Source: Pseudomonas eucalypticola (GTDB taxonomy: Bacteria; Pseudomonadota; Gammaproteobacteria; Pseudomonadales; Pseudomonadaceae). Taken from it: a stretch of 64,000 nucleotides of DNA. The first letter of the stretch is position 1, and each line of letters begins with the position of its first letter. Below, piece by piece: positions 29,005 through 38,133 of the stretch. A program made the translations under genes and the position numbers. Where the stretch lies: assembly GCF_013374995.1 (NCBI RefSeq), contig NZ_CP056030.1:5674501-5738500 (forward strand). Direction: 5' to 3'. The notes beneath the pieces are model-generated. The model made no database searches. It was not told where the DNA came from and saw only the letters and a program-made list of their open reading frames with translations.

Positions 29005-29733
29005 ATGATCACCTCCGGCGACCGCCTCAAGACCCTGCTCCAGGAGTGCCACCTGTCCCCGTCCGACCTGGCCCTGCACCGCAATGTCCTGCCCCAGCAC
29101 GTCAACAACTGGATTCGCCGGGGCGTGCCCATCGCCCGACTCGACGATATAGCGGGGCTTCTGTGCGTTCATACCCACTGGCTGCGCACCGGCATGGGCC
29201 CCAAATACCGCTTCCCGCCACCCGCCCCGCCCCTCGATCCGCAGGACCACTTCATCGATCAGGACAACCTTCTCTACCCCACGCCCAGCCCTACCGCCCT
29301 GGCCGCCAGCACCCACGAAGACGTCCTCATCCCATTCCATCGGCCCCTCAATCAGCAGCTCATCGCCGTCGACAACCGTCACCTGCGCCTGCCTCGCGAA
29401 GCCCTCGACAGCTTGCGCATCAACCCCGACCATTGCGCCGCCCTGATCATGCCTGACACCAGCCAGGCCCCGCGCATCCAGCCAGGCGCCGCCGTGGCCA
29501 TCGACCGCAGCCACACCACGTACCAGCCCGGCCACCTCTATGCCGTACTCCACGGTGGCGACCTGGCCATCCGAAACCTCTACCCGATGACCTGCAACGC
29601 CATGCGTTTGCGCCCGTACAACCTTGCCCATTTCAGCGATGAACTGGCCAGTGCGCAGGAAGCGGTGGAAGTACTGGGCTGGGTATTCTGGTGGTCGACC
29701 CTGCAACCCTGCCGACCGGATGAGAAGCAATGA
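29005..29733 (+). CDS. LexA/CI-like regulator (HTH plus S24-like domain) lacking the catalytic lysine
   Basis: The 242-residue protein has an N-terminal helix-turn-helix (about residues 5-62, 'LSPSDLALHRNVLPQHVNNW') and a C-terminal S24-like domain. The usual G-D-S-M region appears as 'DTSQAPRIQPGAAVAIDRSH', with Ser153 in the nucleophile place. The position of the catalytic Lys is Arg190 ('LAIRNLY' against 'KRL' in active members). Self-cleavage is therefore doubtful. Start is the ATG at 29005, which follows a purine-rich 'CCAGGGAAAC' stretch. GC content resembles the core genes, not the island that follows. Confidence 0.72.
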   Translation: MITSGDRLKTLLQECHLSPSDLALHRNVLPQHVNNWIRRGVPIARLDDIAGLLCVHTHWLRTGMGPKYRFPPPAPPLDPQDHFIDQDNLLYPTPSPTALAASTHEDVLIPFHRPLNQQLIAVDNRHLRLPREALDSLRINPDHCAALIMPDTSQAPRIQPGAAVAIDRSHTTYQPGHLYAVLHGGDLAIRNLYPMTCNAMRLRPYNLAHFSDELASAQEAVEVLGWVFWWSTLQPCRPDEKQ

Positions 29734-29894
29734 CATTTGTGCTGGGCATTTGGCAGCAATGCCGCTATCCTTGGCGCACATTTTCGCAAGTCGTGCTGCA
29801 CATGCAGCCGGCTTGCACAGTTGGGCGGTGTACATCGCGGCCTGGCTAACCGGTGACGCAAGGTCATTGGTTCTACATTTTTGAAGGCGGTGGC

Positions 29895-29913
29895 GGTCTA
29901 CCAAAAATAGACC
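29895..29913. promoter_or_regulatory. Perfect inverted repeat GGTCTA-N7-TAGACC
   Basis: GGTCTA (29895-29900) and TAGACC (29908-29913) flank CCAAAAA; GGC/GCC extend the stem on the outside (29892-29894 and 29917-29919) with a 3-base bulge. It could be an operator or a hairpin in a small RNA ending at the terminator just downstream. Confidence 0.4.
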
Positions 29914-29928
29914 AACGCCGTCCCCGAG

Positions 29929-29953
29929 AAGCCGGCCACAAGCCGGCTTTTTA
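29929..29953 (+). terminator. Rho-independent terminator
   Basis: AAGCCGGC (29929-29936) pairs with GCCGGCTT (29942-29949) and a T-tract follows. It is about 200 bp beyond the regulator stop, so it ends either that transcript or a separate short RNA. Confidence 0.7.
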
Positions 29954-30093
29954 ATGCCTGATCGAAACCCGCAGGAAAGCACTTCTGGAGAACCTTGGGA
30001 ATGTCATCTGCATCGTACTGGGCGGGTGTGGTGAGTAGCATTAGGATGCATCAATCCGGCTACAGCCACCGTTCCCCAAGAGGATGTCCGTAA

Positions 30094-30597
30094 TTGGAAT
30101 TCAACGAACATTATTATTTCCTTCGAATGTATTCGGTTGACCTGAATGCAGCCGCAGAGGCGTTGAAGGTCTTGAAGCGCTACAGGCGCCCTGAAGTCAG
30201 ACATGCTCTGCTTCGTGATCTTATAGTCACGTACGTTCGACCCTTTTCGGGAAACCAAGGTAAAGGCACCAAGCACAGACTAAAACCCGATGGTCATGTG
30301 CCCACGGACATGCGCTCGCTCCACGACGAACTCGTACGTGTCCGAATGCAACAATTCGCACACACAGATTTGAGCTATTACACCCCCGTAACGATGGCCT
30401 TTCGGGGTTCGAATGGTGAGTTCCACGGATACGGGATGATGTTCAAAGGCTACGACTACGCAGCATTGCTCCGAAAGCTACCGGATATCGCTACGCTCAT
30501 TAGGGCTGTAGAGACCAGCGTGAACGATGAACTAAGGCGGGAGGAAGACATTTCGGGAACTGATGGACCGCCCGTGCCGGTCCCACCAAATCCTTAG
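30094..30597 (+). CDS. Unknown protein with HEPN-like RX5H motif
   Basis: A 167-residue protein I cannot name. The start is taken as TTG at 30094, directly after an in-frame stop; the first internal ATG is at residue 12. The middle holds 'LHDELVRVRMQQFAHTD', in which Arg84 to His90 forms an RX5H motif like the catalytic RX4-6H of HEPN ribonucleases. The part before it, 'FSGNQGKGTKHRL', and the helical N-terminus also suit a HEPN-like helical bundle. AT-rich and of atypical codon use, it is probably foreign. The C-terminus is proline-rich. A toxin or abortive-infection role is inference only. Confidence 0.55.
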   Translation: MEFNEHYYFLRMYSVDLNAAAEALKVLKRYRRPEVRHALLRDLIVTYVRPFSGNQGKGTKHRLKPDGHVPTDMRSLHDELVRVRMQQFAHTDLSYYTPVTMAFRGSNGEFHGYGMMFKGYDYAALLRKLPDIATLIRAVETSVNDELRREEDISGTDGPPVPVPPNP

Positions 30598-30697
30598 GAC
30601 CTTGGGGATTTGGAGCAAAAATCTGAGTGACTACCTCAATCTGGGCGCACTCGCGCACTTCCCCCGTGCCTACCCTCGCATGAGCTTTAAAGCGGAT

Positions 30698-30701
30698 GTC
30701 T
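30698..30701. repeat. Target-site duplication GTCT, left copy
   Basis: The 4-bp GTCT before the left inverted repeat is repeated after the right one at 31937-31940. This indicates insertion by transposition rather than rearrangement. Confidence 0.7.
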
Positions 30702-31872
<1,171 letters not shown>

Positions 31873-31910
31873 CAGACACCTCTCTGTGGCGAGCATTCTC
31901 GCCTAAATGG

Positions 31911-31936
31911 GTGTCCGGTTTCATTAGACCACTACA
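31911..31936. repeat. Right terminal inverted repeat of the IS
   Basis: It reads GTGTCCGGTTTCATTA and ends GACCACTACA at the junction with the GTCT duplication. Confidence 0.85.
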
Positions 31937-32138
31937 GTCTTGGCCCTTACCACGAACCCGTTCGCGCCTCCAGATGAGGGCTTTGGAGAGGATCAAGGAT
32001 TGATCACGATTTGACGGTCATTGGTAGTCAATCTCCTCCTCTAAGTGCGGGGTCGAAGGGCTTGATTTCCGTGGTTCTTTGGGTATGCCTCGGCGACCAC
32101 GGTCAGGCGCCCGATGGAGTGTGGTTGTTTTGAAGGTG

Positions 32139-32167
32139 TTGACCATTGTAACGACCACACATATAGT
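32139..32167 (+). promoter_or_regulatory. Sigma-70 promoter of the recombinase gene with flanking direct repeats
   Basis: TTGACC (32139-32144) and TATAGT (32162-32167) are 17 bp apart, 34 bp before the ATG at 32201. GACCACAC occurs twice, at 32153-32160 and 32168-32175, straddling the -10 box, and may be an operator or recombinase site. The stretch from 31937 to here shows no gene. Confidence 0.65.
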
Positions 32168-32200
32168 GACCACACCTAAACGACTACAGGGCGTTTCTCG

Positions 32201-32845
32201 ATGTTCATCCGCGCTTACCTCCGGGCTTCTACCAACGACCAAGATGCCCATCGGGCTAAGGATCAGCTCACAGTCTTCGCACAGGATCATGGGGAGCGGG
32301 TAGCGGCCTACTACATCGAGAACGAAAGTGGGGCCACTCTCCAGCGTCCTGAGCTGTTCCGATTGTTGTCCGATGCACATCCCGGTGATGTCCTCTTGGT
32401 CGAACAGGTAGACCGTCTTTCGCGTCTCACAGAAGTTGACTGGCAGAATCTTCGGGGGATCATCAAGGACAAAGAGGTCCGAGTGGTCTCGCTCGATTTG
32501 CCTACCTCGCACCAGTTCATGGCGCAGGGGCGTGGAGCTTTGGACAGCTTCACATCGCGGATGCTTGGGGCCATCAACGACATGCTCTTGGACATGCTCG
32601 CAGCGGTTGCCCGGAAGGACTACGAGGATCGTCGCCGTCGCCAGATGGATGGCATTAAGAAAGCGAAAGACCAAGGTGCATATAAGGGGCGTGGGGTCGA
32701 TCAGGACAAGCACCAGCGCATTATTGAATGTCTGAGCAAGGGTATGGGTGTACGGGAAACCTCAAGGGCTACAGGCACAAGCACGGCAACCGTCCAGCGT
32801 GCGTCGAAGCTAAAGCAATCGGTATTTCTGGGCAGCATTTCATAA
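32201..32845 (+). CDS. Serine recombinase (resolvase/invertase family)
   Basis: A 214-residue site-specific recombinase. The catalytic Ser10 lies in 'AYLRASTNDQDA', and the conserved Arg region is 'LVEQVDRLSRL'. A long helix E segment and a C-terminal Hin-type helix-turn-helix ('GMGVRETSRATGTSTATVQR') follow. The upstream operator-like repeats suggest self-control, as in resolvases. In the island it could resolve replicon dimers, invert a segment, or be a second mobility gene. Confidence 0.9.
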   Translation: MFIRAYLRASTNDQDAHRAKDQLTVFAQDHGERVAAYYIENESGATLQRPELFRLLSDAHPGDVLLVEQVDRLSRLTEVDWQNLRGIIKDKEVRVVSLDLPTSHQFMAQGRGALDSFTSRMLGAINDMLLDMLAAVARKDYEDRRRRQMDGIKKAKDQGAYKGRGVDQDKHQRIIECLSKGMGVRETSRATGTSTATVQRASKLKQSVFLGSIS

Positions 32846-32938
32846 GATAACCATTTCCATGCTGGCGTAATCTTGCATGTCTTCGGCTGCTTATCTGTAA
32901 TGACTGCCCTGCACTCCGATTGCTCGCTTATAGGTTAA

Positions 32939-34624
32939 TTACACTTTGCTTGCTGTGCCCATATGTACATGGGTGACAAATTCTCGTAGGCCCGCAAGTC
33001 TCCCGTCGTCCAGCGGGATTCCTTTAAGTAATGATGTGACATATTTGGGACCGTGTGACCCTACCTCTGGGCAGAAGTTTTCTATTTCGCCCACCTCTAT
33101 GATGTATATACCTATGCCTTCAAGCTTGTTTTTGAGGCTGTTGAATTCTGCGGTGGCCTCCCCACGAGGTATTACTCTTGAGCCATGACGTTTAACAGTA
33201 TTCCATGGAGATGATTGCTTCATCGCGTCAATGATTTTAGTCTTGGGGACCTTCTCATCTTGGACAGAGCCTAATATCTCCATAAGTTCGCCGATTATCT
33301 GGTTGGGCTTTTTTTCAGGTATGCCGCTACGCACTCCTGCATTGATAATGTTCCAAGATTTTTCATATTCGCTCCATTCGCCGCCGAAAGCTGAGATAGT
33401 ATTTTGAACAAGCTCTTTTTCTGATAGGAAGTCGATATCAAATATCGCTTTTAACGGAACGCCTGCTTTTCTTAAAACTTTGGCAATCAGCGGGATAGCA
33501 TGTTTGCCACCTGTAGGTATATAAGCTGTATCTTTCCATGGAGATATGGAGGTTTTTGCGCAGTGGTCAGCAATTGAGTTGATTAGGCGACAATCACTAT
33601 CATCTTCGCATATGATAGTTTCCTCGTGAAACAGCCCTTCGAGAGCGTTAGAGTATCGAAGATCAGGTTTTTGCCAGAGAGATTCGATCGTTTCAGTGTC
33701 TGCCTCGTGTACGTAGTTTTTGTCGCCTTCCCGCCGTAATCTTATGACCCGAAGTTGGCCCTTTGTACCTTCAAGAAATCCTCGAAGGATATCACTGCTG
33801 TGGGTTGAAACTATAAGCTGACCCTTAGCTTGTGAAGCGAGAGTCTCTCCAAGTTTCCTCATCTGTGGTGGGTGAAGAAAGGCTTCAGGTTCATCGATAA
33901 GGGTGATGTCAACTGGGGACACTATCGCTTCAAACAGTATCCCTGCGTAGCCCTTCATTCCATCCCCTTGGTTGGATAGTAAAGGGTTTTTACGGACGGC
34001 TTGCGTGTATGCATCACCTACACGGTCTACCATAATGTCCCCGGAAGGCTTCTCACCAACATGCAAAGGAAGTATGCTCCCTCCTCTGAAGTCAAACATG
34101 AGATCCTTTCCGAATGATGCTTTGAAAAGTCCGCTTATTTTATCCGTCAAACTATCGCTGTCGTACAAAAAGTGCTGTGGTCTGGTCTTAGGCTGTCCTG
34201 GAGATATGCTTGCCTGATCTTGACATATGTTAAGTCTCTCGTTTGCAGTGATGTTTTTTATGAATGCCGGTTGGAGTACTTGGTGGAGGCCGGGGGAATC
34301 CCAAGTGTAAAGATTCCCTTCGTATATGTTCCAGGTTCCATAGCGATAATGGTTGGGGTCGGTAGGCTCACTATTTTCCCTCAAAAAATCTAATAAGCTC
34401 TGCTGTGAGCCTTCTTTTGAGACTTCTACCTTGTTTACGACTTTGGCGTGAGTAGCGTTGGCGGAGCCGCTAACCTCCACTATGTCGCGTAGCAGTTGTG
34501 ACTTTCCGCTGTTGTTTGCACCAACAATTATAATGCGATCATTTTGATCTAATGTGACGACTTGGTCGCTGGAAAAAGTTAAGTTCGTTAAGTGGACTTT
34601 CGGCTTTTTTGCGGGATTACTCAT
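32939..34624 (-). CDS. OLD-like AAA ATPase with TOPRIM domain (candidate anti-phage effector)
   Basis: The 561-residue protein has an ABC-type ATPase domain: Walker A 'GANNSGKS' (35-42), signature-like 'SNQGDGMKG', Walker B 'ITLIDEPEAFLHPP' (about 240-252) and H-loop 'STHSSD' (His275). A C-terminal TOPRIM-type domain follows, with 'IICEDDSD' (Glu340-Asp344) and 'AIFDIDFL' (Asp396, Asp398). This layout matches OLD-family nucleases and related defence effectors (Gabija GajA, PARIS, retron-linked). No helicase or reverse transcriptase gene is adjacent. The start at 34624 is preferred; upstream ATGs at 34675/34678 exist. It is strongly AT-rich. Confidence 0.8.
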   Translation of the reverse strand: MSNPAKKPKVHLTNLTFSSDQVVTLDQNDRIIIVGANNSGKSQLLRDIVEVSGSANATHAKVVNKVEVSKEGSQQSLLDFLRENSEPTDPNHYRYGTWNIYEGNLYTWDSPGLHQVLQPAFIKNITANERLNICQDQASISPGQPKTRPQHFLYDSDSLTDKISGLFKASFGKDLMFDFRGGSILPLHVGEKPSGDIMVDRVGDAYTQAVRKNPLLSNQGDGMKGYAGILFEAIVSPVDITLIDEPEAFLHPPQMRKLGETLASQAKGQLIVSTHSSDILRGFLEGTKGQLRVIRLRREGDKNYVHEADTETIESLWQKPDLRYSNALEGLFHEETIICEDDSDCRLINSIADHCAKTSISPWKDTAYIPTGGKHAIPLIAKVLRKAGVPLKAIFDIDFLSEKELVQNTISAFGGEWSEYEKSWNIINAGVRSGIPEKKPNQIIGELMEILGSVQDEKVPKTKIIDAMKQSSPWNTVKRHGSRVIPRGEATAEFNSLKNKLEGIGIYIIEVGEIENFCPEVGSHGPKYVTSLLKGIPLDDGRLAGLREFVTHVHMGTASKV

Positions 34625-34856
34625 ATAAGGTCCATCTATGGTTGGCTTTCTATCTGATGGTCCCGAACGGAGCATCAAGATTTCATCCCGATCGTATCTT
34701 GCGGATGTGAGGCTTTCAATTCTTTCAATGAGGTTTGTATGTATGTATCACAAGAGCAGACGCATGGAGCGTTTTTGGGGAGGGGCGCGCGTGCAATGTC
34801 ACGATCTCTTGGCTACTGAGTTGTCGACCATCGGGAGGGCTTCGCTTGTACGTCGA

Positions 34857-36611
34857 CTAAGGAATAAGCCCAGCCAGACGGGCAGTGCTCGGTAGCCGTC
34901 CCAATTGTTCGTATTGGATTTTCAGGAGGTGGCGTTCGCCGTAGTGGCGACTCACGGACCCATCATCGTGGCCTGTCATTGCATCATGTATCTCCTCGGG
35001 AATACCTGCTTGTCGACACATCGTCTTAAAGCTATGGCGAAACCCATGGGACGGACTCACAGGCGTCTCAAGCTCAGCAACCTCACGTAGGTACGCTCCC
35101 CATCGCTTCCCAAAGTTATGCCCGTACCAGCCCGTAGGGTTAGGCTTGAGGGCCGGAAAGAGCTGTCCAGATGCAGGCAGGCCCTCGACGTACTCAATGA
35201 AGCCAAGGTCAATCAGGTCTTGATGGATGACAACCAAGCGATGGCTACCCTTGGTCTTTAGGGTCCTATCGTCGTCTGCTCCGTCCTCAGACACGCCAAG
35301 GAGGTCCAGATGCCATATGCCGTCTTCGGACTTACGGACCTCGCTGGCCTTCATCTGAGCAATCTCTTCTCTTCGTGCGCCTGTGTAGCAGAGCAAGAGA
35401 GGTAACCACTTCCACGCTTCTCCAAACGAGGCCCGAGGGGGGACCCATTCCCCCTTGAAGAACGGGCTTGAGAAGACCCGAATGAGTTCCGCTTGGGTGT
35501 AGCCTTTGCGAGTGGCTGTGCGCGATTGTTTGGCGCTCGCCTTGCGCAGGGACTTCGTGATGCCCGAGGCGACCACTGGGTTCTCTGCGATGTATTCCAT
35601 CTGCACGGCGTAGGTCAGGACCGAGGAAAGGCCCATCAGCTTGTTCTTGATCGTTACACTACTCAGCGAAGGCAGATCAAGCTGTTTGGCTCGGGCAATC
35701 TGCTCGTGTGCGTTGAGCCCTTTGAGGCCCTCGCCTTTGGATGGCAACTGACGAAGCAGGTTGTAGAACTCTTCAATCGTCCTGCGCTTGATTTGCTTAA
35801 CTGGGAGGTCGCCAAGCAGTTCAATGAAGCGGACGATAGTGGTCTGATACTCCCCTGCGGTCTTCTCAACGTCACGCTTCCCATCACCCATGTGACGATG
35901 ATTCCGGGCCCAATGCTCAAAGACCACGGAAAGGGTCTCGCTCGGGCTCGCTGCCTTCGTCTTGTCGATGCTCAAGGGGGCTTCGTGGGGTAACTCAAGG
36001 ACCGCTGAGTAATTGCCGTGGTGGCGCTTGTAGGCAATCTCGGACAGCTCCAAATACTGCACCACGAATGCTTCGTACAGATACTTGTGGAAGGGCGTAC
36101 CGGGCAAAGGCATTGGCAGAGAAGCCTTCGCGAGCTCATCGGCTACCGTTTGATCGAGGTGCTGTCGAGCGCGTGACTCCAGACCACCGGGGCCCAGTAG
36201 TGCTTTCGGGTTTCTGACGCTGAAGTGATCCCGCAGGGTCTCGTGCCCTACATCATCCGAGCCGATGAGATATCCCTCAAATCGTCCGGTTGATTCCATG
36301 TGGTCAAGCTCACCCTTCGCCCATCTTGCAGCAAGCTGGATGGCGTCTTGAAGGGTAGGGGTATGAGTGCCGGAAACCTGAAGGCGAGTGTTCAGGAAGA
36401 TTCCTTCGGATAGACCCCATGCGGCAGCGAAGAGGGTCTTGGCCTCTCGGGCATCTTTGGTGCCCAGCGAGCGCTTGTGGAACTCACCTGCGTCTGGAAG
36501 GAACGGCTTGATATCCTTCGGAATACGGCGGCGGATGTAGTAGGTCCCGGTGCGGGGATCTTTCCAAGGTTGTGCCATAAATCCCATCGTGTACCCGCCA
36601 TGTGTACTCAT
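34857..36611 (-). CDS. Tyrosine site-specific integrase
   Basis: A phage-type integrase of up to 584 residues, with a DUF6538-like N-terminus ('DPRTGTYYIRRRIPKDIKPF') and a C-terminal catalytic domain. The Arg is in 'LLLCYTGARREEIAQM', the Lys in 'TLKTKGSHRLV', HXXR in 'SPSHGFRHSFK', and the His and Tyr in 'MTGHDDGSVSRHYGERHL'. The start is uncertain; ATGs at 36611, 36587 and 36578 are all possible. It lies 72 bp from the tRNA-Phe 3' end, as expected of an integrase using that tRNA as attachment site. The 178 bp between it and the OLD-like gene hold no visible gene. Confidence 0.92.
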   Translation of the reverse strand: MSTHGGYTMGFMAQPWKDPRTGTYYIRRRIPKDIKPFLPDAGEFHKRSLGTKDAREAKTLFAAAWGLSEGIFLNTRLQVSGTHTPTLQDAIQLAARWAKGELDHMESTGRFEGYLIGSDDVGHETLRDHFSVRNPKALLGPGGLESRARQHLDQTVADELAKASLPMPLPGTPFHKYLYEAFVVQYLELSEIAYKRHHGNYSAVLELPHEAPLSIDKTKAASPSETLSVVFEHWARNHRHMGDGKRDVEKTAGEYQTTIVRFIELLGDLPVKQIKRRTIEEFYNLLRQLPSKGEGLKGLNAHEQIARAKQLDLPSLSSVTIKNKLMGLSSVLTYAVQMEYIAENPVVASGITKSLRKASAKQSRTATRKGYTQAELIRVFSSPFFKGEWVPPRASFGEAWKWLPLLLCYTGARREEIAQMKASEVRKSEDGIWHLDLLGVSEDGADDDRTLKTKGSHRLVVIHQDLIDLGFIEYVEGLPASGQLFPALKPNPTGWYGHNFGKRWGAYLREVAELETPVSPSHGFRHSFKTMCRQAGIPEEIHDAMTGHDDGSVSRHYGERHLLKIQYEQLGRLPSTARLAGLIP

Positions 36612-36642
36612 GCGTAACGGGTTACAGCAACTCCAGATAGTA

Positions 36643-36676
36643 AAAACCCCCGAGACCTTGCGGAATCAGGGGTTTT
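36643..36676 (-). terminator. Terminator of tRNA-Phe
   Basis: On the minus strand AAAACCCC (from 36676) pairs with GGGGGTTTT (ending 36643), 8 bp past the tRNA CCA, followed by a T. It lies between the tRNA and the integrase. Confidence 0.75.
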
Positions 36677-36683
36677 CGGTATT

Positions 36684-36759
36684 TGGTGCCCAGAGACGGA
36701 ATCGAACCGCCGACACGGGGATTTTCAATCCCCTGCTCTACCGACTGAGCTATCTGGGC
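36684..36759 (-). tRNA. tRNA-Phe (GAA)
   Basis: A 76-nt cloverleaf on the minus strand with a 5' GCCCAGATAGCTCAG start, anticodon loop TTGAAAA (GAA), T-loop GGTTCGATTCC and encoded CCA at 36684-36686. Acceptor stem GCCCAGA/TCTGGGC is complete. The gene is intact even though the integrase sits next to its 3' end, as expected if integration restored the tRNA tail. Confidence 0.97.
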
Positions 36760-36872
36760 CGCAGGCGGGATTAGACGTTTTTACGCGCGTGGCGTCAAGC
36801 TCGAAAGCAAAAAAATAGAATGATTACCTGTAGTTACACGCCACGCGTCGGGGTATCCGTCCTCGCCAGAGC

Positions 36873-37925
36873 TCAACCGCCGGGGTACGCCACCTCGATC
36901 CACTCATCCTCCTCGCCGCCATACCCGTAGTAATCGCGCGGCACACGCTCGATGTCTTCCGCCACGCGCTCAATCACCGCACGCAACTCCAGCCGCTTAA
37001 GCCAGCGTGCCGGTATGGCCCCAGGGCCGTACTCGATGCCCAGCAGGTGCCCGGCCACCAACCCGGTGCTATCGCTGTCGCCGCTGTGGTTCACCGCGAG
37101 GATGATGCCGTCTTCCAGGGTGTCCGCCATCAAGGCGCACCACACGCCGATGGCCAGCGCCTCTTCAGCCACCCACCCGCCGCCCAGCTTACCGATGCGC
37201 TCGGGCGTCGGCCGATCACCCTGGCGGACGAAGAACAGTACGCGCTCCAGCAGCTCACGCACTTCATGCATGCCGGCTTTGTCGCCATGGCTGGCGAGGC
37301 TGTCGACCACGGCCTGCTCGAGCCCCGCGCCGTGGTCGACCATGCGTTGCAGGATGTCGGCGAACAAGCCTGCGGCGAGGTAGCCGCTGGGGTGGCCGTG
37401 GGTGAGTTGGCCGGCTTCGCTGGCCCACTCGAAAGCATTGGCGAAGAAGGCGCAGGGGGCGGAGCGCATCAGCGCGCCGCAGCCTTTGCTATTGTTCTGG
37501 GCAGGCGCGCCCAGGTGCTTGCTGGCCTTGAGGGCGCTGATGCAGGTTGTGCCTGGGGCACGGCGAGCCCACAGCGCTTTCTCGCTGATGAGCCAACCGT
37601 CATGGCTCACATGCGTGGCCGGCTGCTCGTTCTGAGTCACCAGCCAGCGCAGCAGCGCGTGGTGAATGACGCTGGGCACGTGGCAGATGCCTCGGGAGCT
37701 GCCGCGTACGTAGGCGCGCAGCAGGCCTTCGGCAGTGAAGAGCATCATCTGCGTGTCGTCGGTGACGGCGCCGATACGGCCGTAGGCTGGGGTGAAATCG
37801 ACGATCCCGCATTGGCCGTAGCGGGCTTCGATCACCGGCCATTCCAGGAACTCCACAGGGGCGCCCAGGGCGTCGCCGACGGCGCCCCCAAGCAGGCAGC
37901 CCTTGATGCGGTCGAGTCGGTTCAT
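36873..37925 (-). CDS. ADP-ribosylglycohydrolase family protein (DraG-like)
   Basis: A 350-residue member of the DraG/ARH family, which removes ADP-ribose from proteins or nucleic acids. The metal-binding residues appear in 'GAVGDALGAPVEF', 'VTDDTQMMLFTAEGLL' and 'NHSGDSDSTGLVAGHLLG'. Its start (ATG 37925) has TAAGGAG ahead, and that TAA is the stop of a short degenerate frame running on from the fic gene. It follows fic on the same strand. Its partner transferase is not seen; a link to Fic is inference. Confidence 0.9.
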   Translation of the reverse strand: MNRLDRIKGCLLGGAVGDALGAPVEFLEWPVIEARYGQCGIVDFTPAYGRIGAVTDDTQMMLFTAEGLLRAYVRGSSRGICHVPSVIHHALLRWLVTQNEQPATHVSHDGWLISEKALWARRAPGTTCISALKASKHLGAPAQNNSKGCGALMRSAPCAFFANAFEWASEAGQLTHGHPSGYLAAGLFADILQRMVDHGAGLEQAVVDSLASHGDKAGMHEVRELLERVLFFVRQGDRPTPERIGKLGGGWVAEEALAIGVWCALMADTLEDGIILAVNHSGDSDSTGLVAGHLLGIEYGPGAIPARWLKRLELRAVIERVAEDIERVPRDYYGYGGEEDEWIEVAYPGG

Positions 37926-37935
37926 GGCGGTCTCC

Positions 37936-38133
37936 TTACGATGCCAGTTCGATGTCCTGCAGGCGGCCCAGTGCTTGCTCGATTTCTACGATGCGGGCCT
38001 TTTCTGCACGCAGGGTGCTCGGTAGTTCGCGCTTTCCACGGTATGGATACGTGCACAGCGTGCACCCTTTTGGTACTTGCGCGCCAGTTCCCGGCGTTGC
38101 TACCGCTGAGGAAGCGCAGAGGAGGCAATCTGA
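37936..38133 (-). pseudogene. Degenerate or unrecognised short frame between fic and the glycohydrolase
   Basis: The fic frame stays open for 65 codons past its TGA stop and ends at a TAA inside the RBS of the next gene. There is no ATG, GTG or TTG start. The last part encodes 'RAEKARIVEIEQALGRLQDI', which reads like a real charged helix, and another frame before it also looks coding. A small gene decayed by frameshift is plausible, but it could be chance in GC-rich DNA. Confidence 0.3.

Larger units (their letters stand above)
29734..30093. other. 360-bp non-coding region at the core/island junction
   Basis: No convincing gene is present. It contains an inverted repeat at 29895-29913, a terminator-like hairpin at 29929-29953, and a transition to AT-richer sequence after about 29950. 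If the island has a left border, it is probably in or near this stretch, but I find no copy of the tRNA-Phe 3' end here. Confidence 0.5.

Noticed and set aside
28850..30100. Left att site as a copy of the tRNA-Phe 3' end
   Set aside because: No stretch similar to the last 20 bases of the tRNA was found by eye. A short resemblance near 29987-30002 is too weak.
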